Shown here: positions 62,100-64,000 of the stretch, piece by piece | Layout of the letters: each line of letters begins with the position of its first letter | Position numbering within the stretch: position 1 is the stretch's first letter | Source of the DNA: Methanoregula sp. | GTDB taxonomy: Archaea > Halobacteriota > Methanomicrobia > Methanomicrobiales > Methanospirillaceae | DNA length: 64,000 nt | Direction: 5' to 3' | Assembly: GCA_030694985.1 (NCBI GenBank) | Contig: JAUYTV010000050.1 | Coordinates: 1-64,000 of the forward strand | Notes under the pieces: generated by a model | What the model saw: only the letters and a program-made list of their open reading frames with translations | What the model was told of the DNA's origin: nothing | The model's database searches: none | Program-made: the position numbers and the translations under genes

Positions 62100-64000
62100 C
62101 AGTTCTCCTGCATTATTTTAATTGCAAGTCCGAGTTCATCGAACACTTCAACCCGTAGAGTTGACTGGCGGATATTTGTCGCTGCATCAATGGCACAATC
62201 AAGCACTTCCTGGGCTGCAGTTTCACAGCCAGCAGCATGGCTCTTCATTGCAATATCGCACATTACAAAAGCCCTTTTGGAAAGCGGCCGGATTACTCTT
62301 GCTTCTTTTATTGCACTTTGCATCATTCGTTTTGAGAGTTTTTCATTGCCTTCTTCTCTGAATATAATTGAAAGGTTACAAAAAAAGATTGCTTCTTTTC
62401 CGCGATCTGCAACCGTTCGGATTATACGTTCAAGCGAAGCGATCTGATTGGGATGAGCCCCGTCATCAATAATTTTCTCTGTCATTGCCTTGATTTTGAT
62501 ATACTGTGGGGAAATCTCATATGACTCTTTATGCCCTATCTGCACGAGTCGGTGAAGTCTTAACCTGTCATCGTCAATATTCCTTGTAGTGTCAATTGCG
62601 AAGCTGAGGTATTTCTTATCATTGCGCTTTTTGTACAGCATCGAATACACATTGGCAACATTGTCCCGTATTTTATCGGCGATATATTGGATATTGATAC
62701 TTTTTGTCAATGTATCTGCTTTTTTTAGTATAGTCATAAACTCTTCGTCTTTACTGCATTTTATTGCGAGTGGGACAATCTCCAGAAGGATTGATGCCCT
62801 TTCATAGGGGGAGGGTATTTTTTCTGCAGCTTCCATCATCAGAGTCAGCAATTCAGCAGAGCGATCATTATCATTGTCTGCCATCCGGGACATTGCGATG
62901 AGTGAATTGATGTAATCTACCGGTTCTTTGATTTTGGATACAATATTGAAGGCAATGGGGACTAAAGAATTGTCGGGCGTGGTTGTATTTAAGCTGACGA
63001 TGGCAAAAATAATCTGCCTCCGGGCGATTGCACTATCAGGGAATTCTGCTGTATCCAGCATTTGAATTCCCTCTTGCAGACATTTTTTTGCCATTTCCTG
63101 ATCGATACGGCAAAACAGTGTGGTCAGATCCGCTAAAACCATCACTTTCTGATATTGTGTGGTCAGATTTTTCAAAGAATCAAAAACTTCTTTGAGAATT
63201 TCCGATGAACGGTTCGGATTTCCGGAATTAAATACAGAGTCGGCAAGATTTGACAATCCAGATAAACGGTTGTAAGGATCTTGTATCAAATGGAGGACAC
63301 GGTATATGAGATTGATAATAACCGGATTTGATTGTGCCTGTCCACCTCTTAAAAGGAGGTATGCCATGATTTCATAGGGATCAGTTGAACCCGGAATCGG
63401 TGTTTCATCATTGAGGTTTGAAATAATCCGGGACATCATCGCATCCCGTTCAGGTGCATTGCTAATCTCAACAGAGTACATGGCAAGAGGGATTATAAAA
63501 TCCGGATTATTACTCGTCTTAGAATAAGAGATGATGAGATCAATTAATCCTGCAATCTTAAACGAGATCTGCGGTGCTTTTACATTTCTTTTAATTATCT
63601 CCAGAGCACGCTCAAATAGAGGCATAGCCACTGAAAAATCCAGAATATGTGGTTGAATCCCTGATTCTTTGAGATGGACACATCCTATTTTAATAAAACA
63701 CTCAATAATATGTTCGAATAATTGCGCTTTTAATGCCGGATCATCGATTTCCTGTGCGATCAGGTACGCCTTTTCGAGTGCATCAGGTGTTCGGTTATCA
63801 ATTGCATATTTTATTATACCCTCAATGATGTTTGCCAATGCAAAGGCTGCCTGATCTTTTTCAAGAAGGGTATGGCTCCATTCTTTCATCCTTAAGAGGA
63901 GATCAAGATCTCCCTGACAAGCTGCCAGTACTGCAGCTTCATTTATAATCCTGCACAATGTAGCTGATCGGATATCCTGTCCCTCTATCTGGCAGGTAAG
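62099..64000 (-). CDS. Large alpha-helical repeat protein (5' partial)
   Basis: More than 630 residues of almost wholly helical sequence end at 62099. The frame stays open to the right edge, so the start is outside the window; a TTG at 63958 is not convincing because helical sequence continues above it. Repeating helix pairs of about 35-40 residues (SLIAMSRMADNDNDRSAELLTL, SNLADSVFNSGNPNRSSEIL are two examples, separated here) suggest TPR- or HEAT-like solenoids. No enzyme motif or signal peptide is seen. It is probably a scaffold; its partner is unknown. It is coupled to acyP. Confidence 0.7.
   Translation of the reverse strand, partial: LTCQIEGQDIRSATLCRIINEAAVLAACQGDLDLLLRMKEWSHTLLEKDQAAFALANIIEGIIKYAIDNRTPDALEKAYLIAQEIDDPALKAQLFEHIIECFIKIGCVHLKESGIQPHILDFSVAMPLFERALEIIKRNVKAPQISFKIAGLIDLIISYSKTSNNPDFIIPLAMYSVEISNAPERDAMMSRIISNLNDETPIPGSTDPYEIMAYLLLRGGQAQSNPVIINLIYRVLHLIQDPYNRLSGLSNLADSVFNSGNPNRSSEILKEVFDSLKNLTTQYQKVMVLADLTTLFCRIDQEMAKKCLQEGIQMLDTAEFPDSAIARRQIIFAIVSLNTTTPDNSLVPIAFNIVSKIKEPVDYINSLIAMSRMADNDNDRSAELLTLMMEAAEKIPSPYERASILLEIVPLAIKCSKDEEFMTILKKADTLTKSINIQYIADKIRDNVANVYSMLYKKRNDKKYLSFAIDTTRNIDDDRLRLHRLVQIGHKESYEISPQYIKIKAMTEKIIDDGAHPNQIASLERIIRTVADRGKEAIFFCNLSIIFREEGNEKLSKRMMQSAIKEARVIRPLSKRAFVMCDIAMKSHAAGCETAAQEVLDCAIDAATNIRQSTLRVEVFDELGLAIKIMQEN

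Noticed and set aside
60673-64000. CRISPR array near cas1
   Set aside because: No series of regularly spaced identical repeats of 25-40 bases was found here or elsewhere in the window.

Overview
This 64 kb window reads as chromosome from a methanogenic archaeon of the order Methanomicrobiales, probably Methanoregula-like. The lineage evidence is methenyl-H4MPT cyclohydrolase (mch), methanogenesis marker protein 12, the four-subunit pyruvate:ferredoxin oxidoreductase porCDAB, a UPF0305 protein, a DUF3821 surface protein, two-subunit-type GMP synthase glutaminase, archaeal aminoacyl-tRNA synthetases and ribosomal proteins, TATA/BRE promoters and poly-T terminators. The genus is an inference from family content, not from a database search. 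No insertion sequence, integrase or CRISPR array was seen.

Layout. 1-10 kb: end of a ferredoxin-type aldo/keto reductase, UPF0305, a YkgJ cysteine-cluster protein, two FMN-dependent iron-sulfur flavoprotein-like reductases, a DEAD-box helicase, an MBL hydrolase, and a run of exported or surface proteins, including one built from six four-cysteine repeats. 10-19 kb: information-processing and core genes (endonuclease IV, tRNA-splicing endonuclease, trpS, pheS-pheT, hisF, ahcY, OGG1). 19-24.7 kb: small unknown proteins, NifB, an anchored FKBP, a Fic protein behind a pair of direct repeats, and tRNA-Val(UAC). 24.8-33 kb: porCDAB, marker 12, an epimerase, apgM, orc1/cdc6 and mch. 33.1-34.2 kb is gene-poor. 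34-39.7 kb: CDF transporter, DUF5803, thrC, nitrilase, ndk and ribosomal proteins. 39.8-49.1 kb: an envelope and glycosylation block (DUF2298, flippase-like, GT2, FAD oxidoreductase, Agl23-like) surrounding a CetZ tubulin homologue paired with a membrane-anchored surface protein. 49-56 kb: S10, EF-1alpha, the cobamide genes cobZ-cobS/cobT, guaA subunit A, a DUF3821 protein with a PGF-CTERM-like end, and a nitroreductase. 56-60.7 kb: a hexulose-6-phosphate synthase/RraA fusion, then two phenylacetate-CoA ligases with an ACT protein. 60.9-64 kb: a stand-alone cas1 converging on an acylphosphatase and a large helical-repeat protein that leaves the window.

The most unusual items are these. The solo Cas1 has no other cas gene in view and appears to carry His where family members have the first catalytic Glu. 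A candidate structured RNA or inverted-repeat element lies at about 55,996-56,162. A pair of related GC-rich structured elements sits in two convergent intergenic regions (about 20.72-20.83 kb and 47.31-47.36 kb). The paaK operon promoter carries two adjacent palindromes. One lipoprotein reading frame lacks any ATG/GTG/TTG before its signal peptide. Several exported proteins share a Thr-Lys-rich C-terminal anchoring signature.
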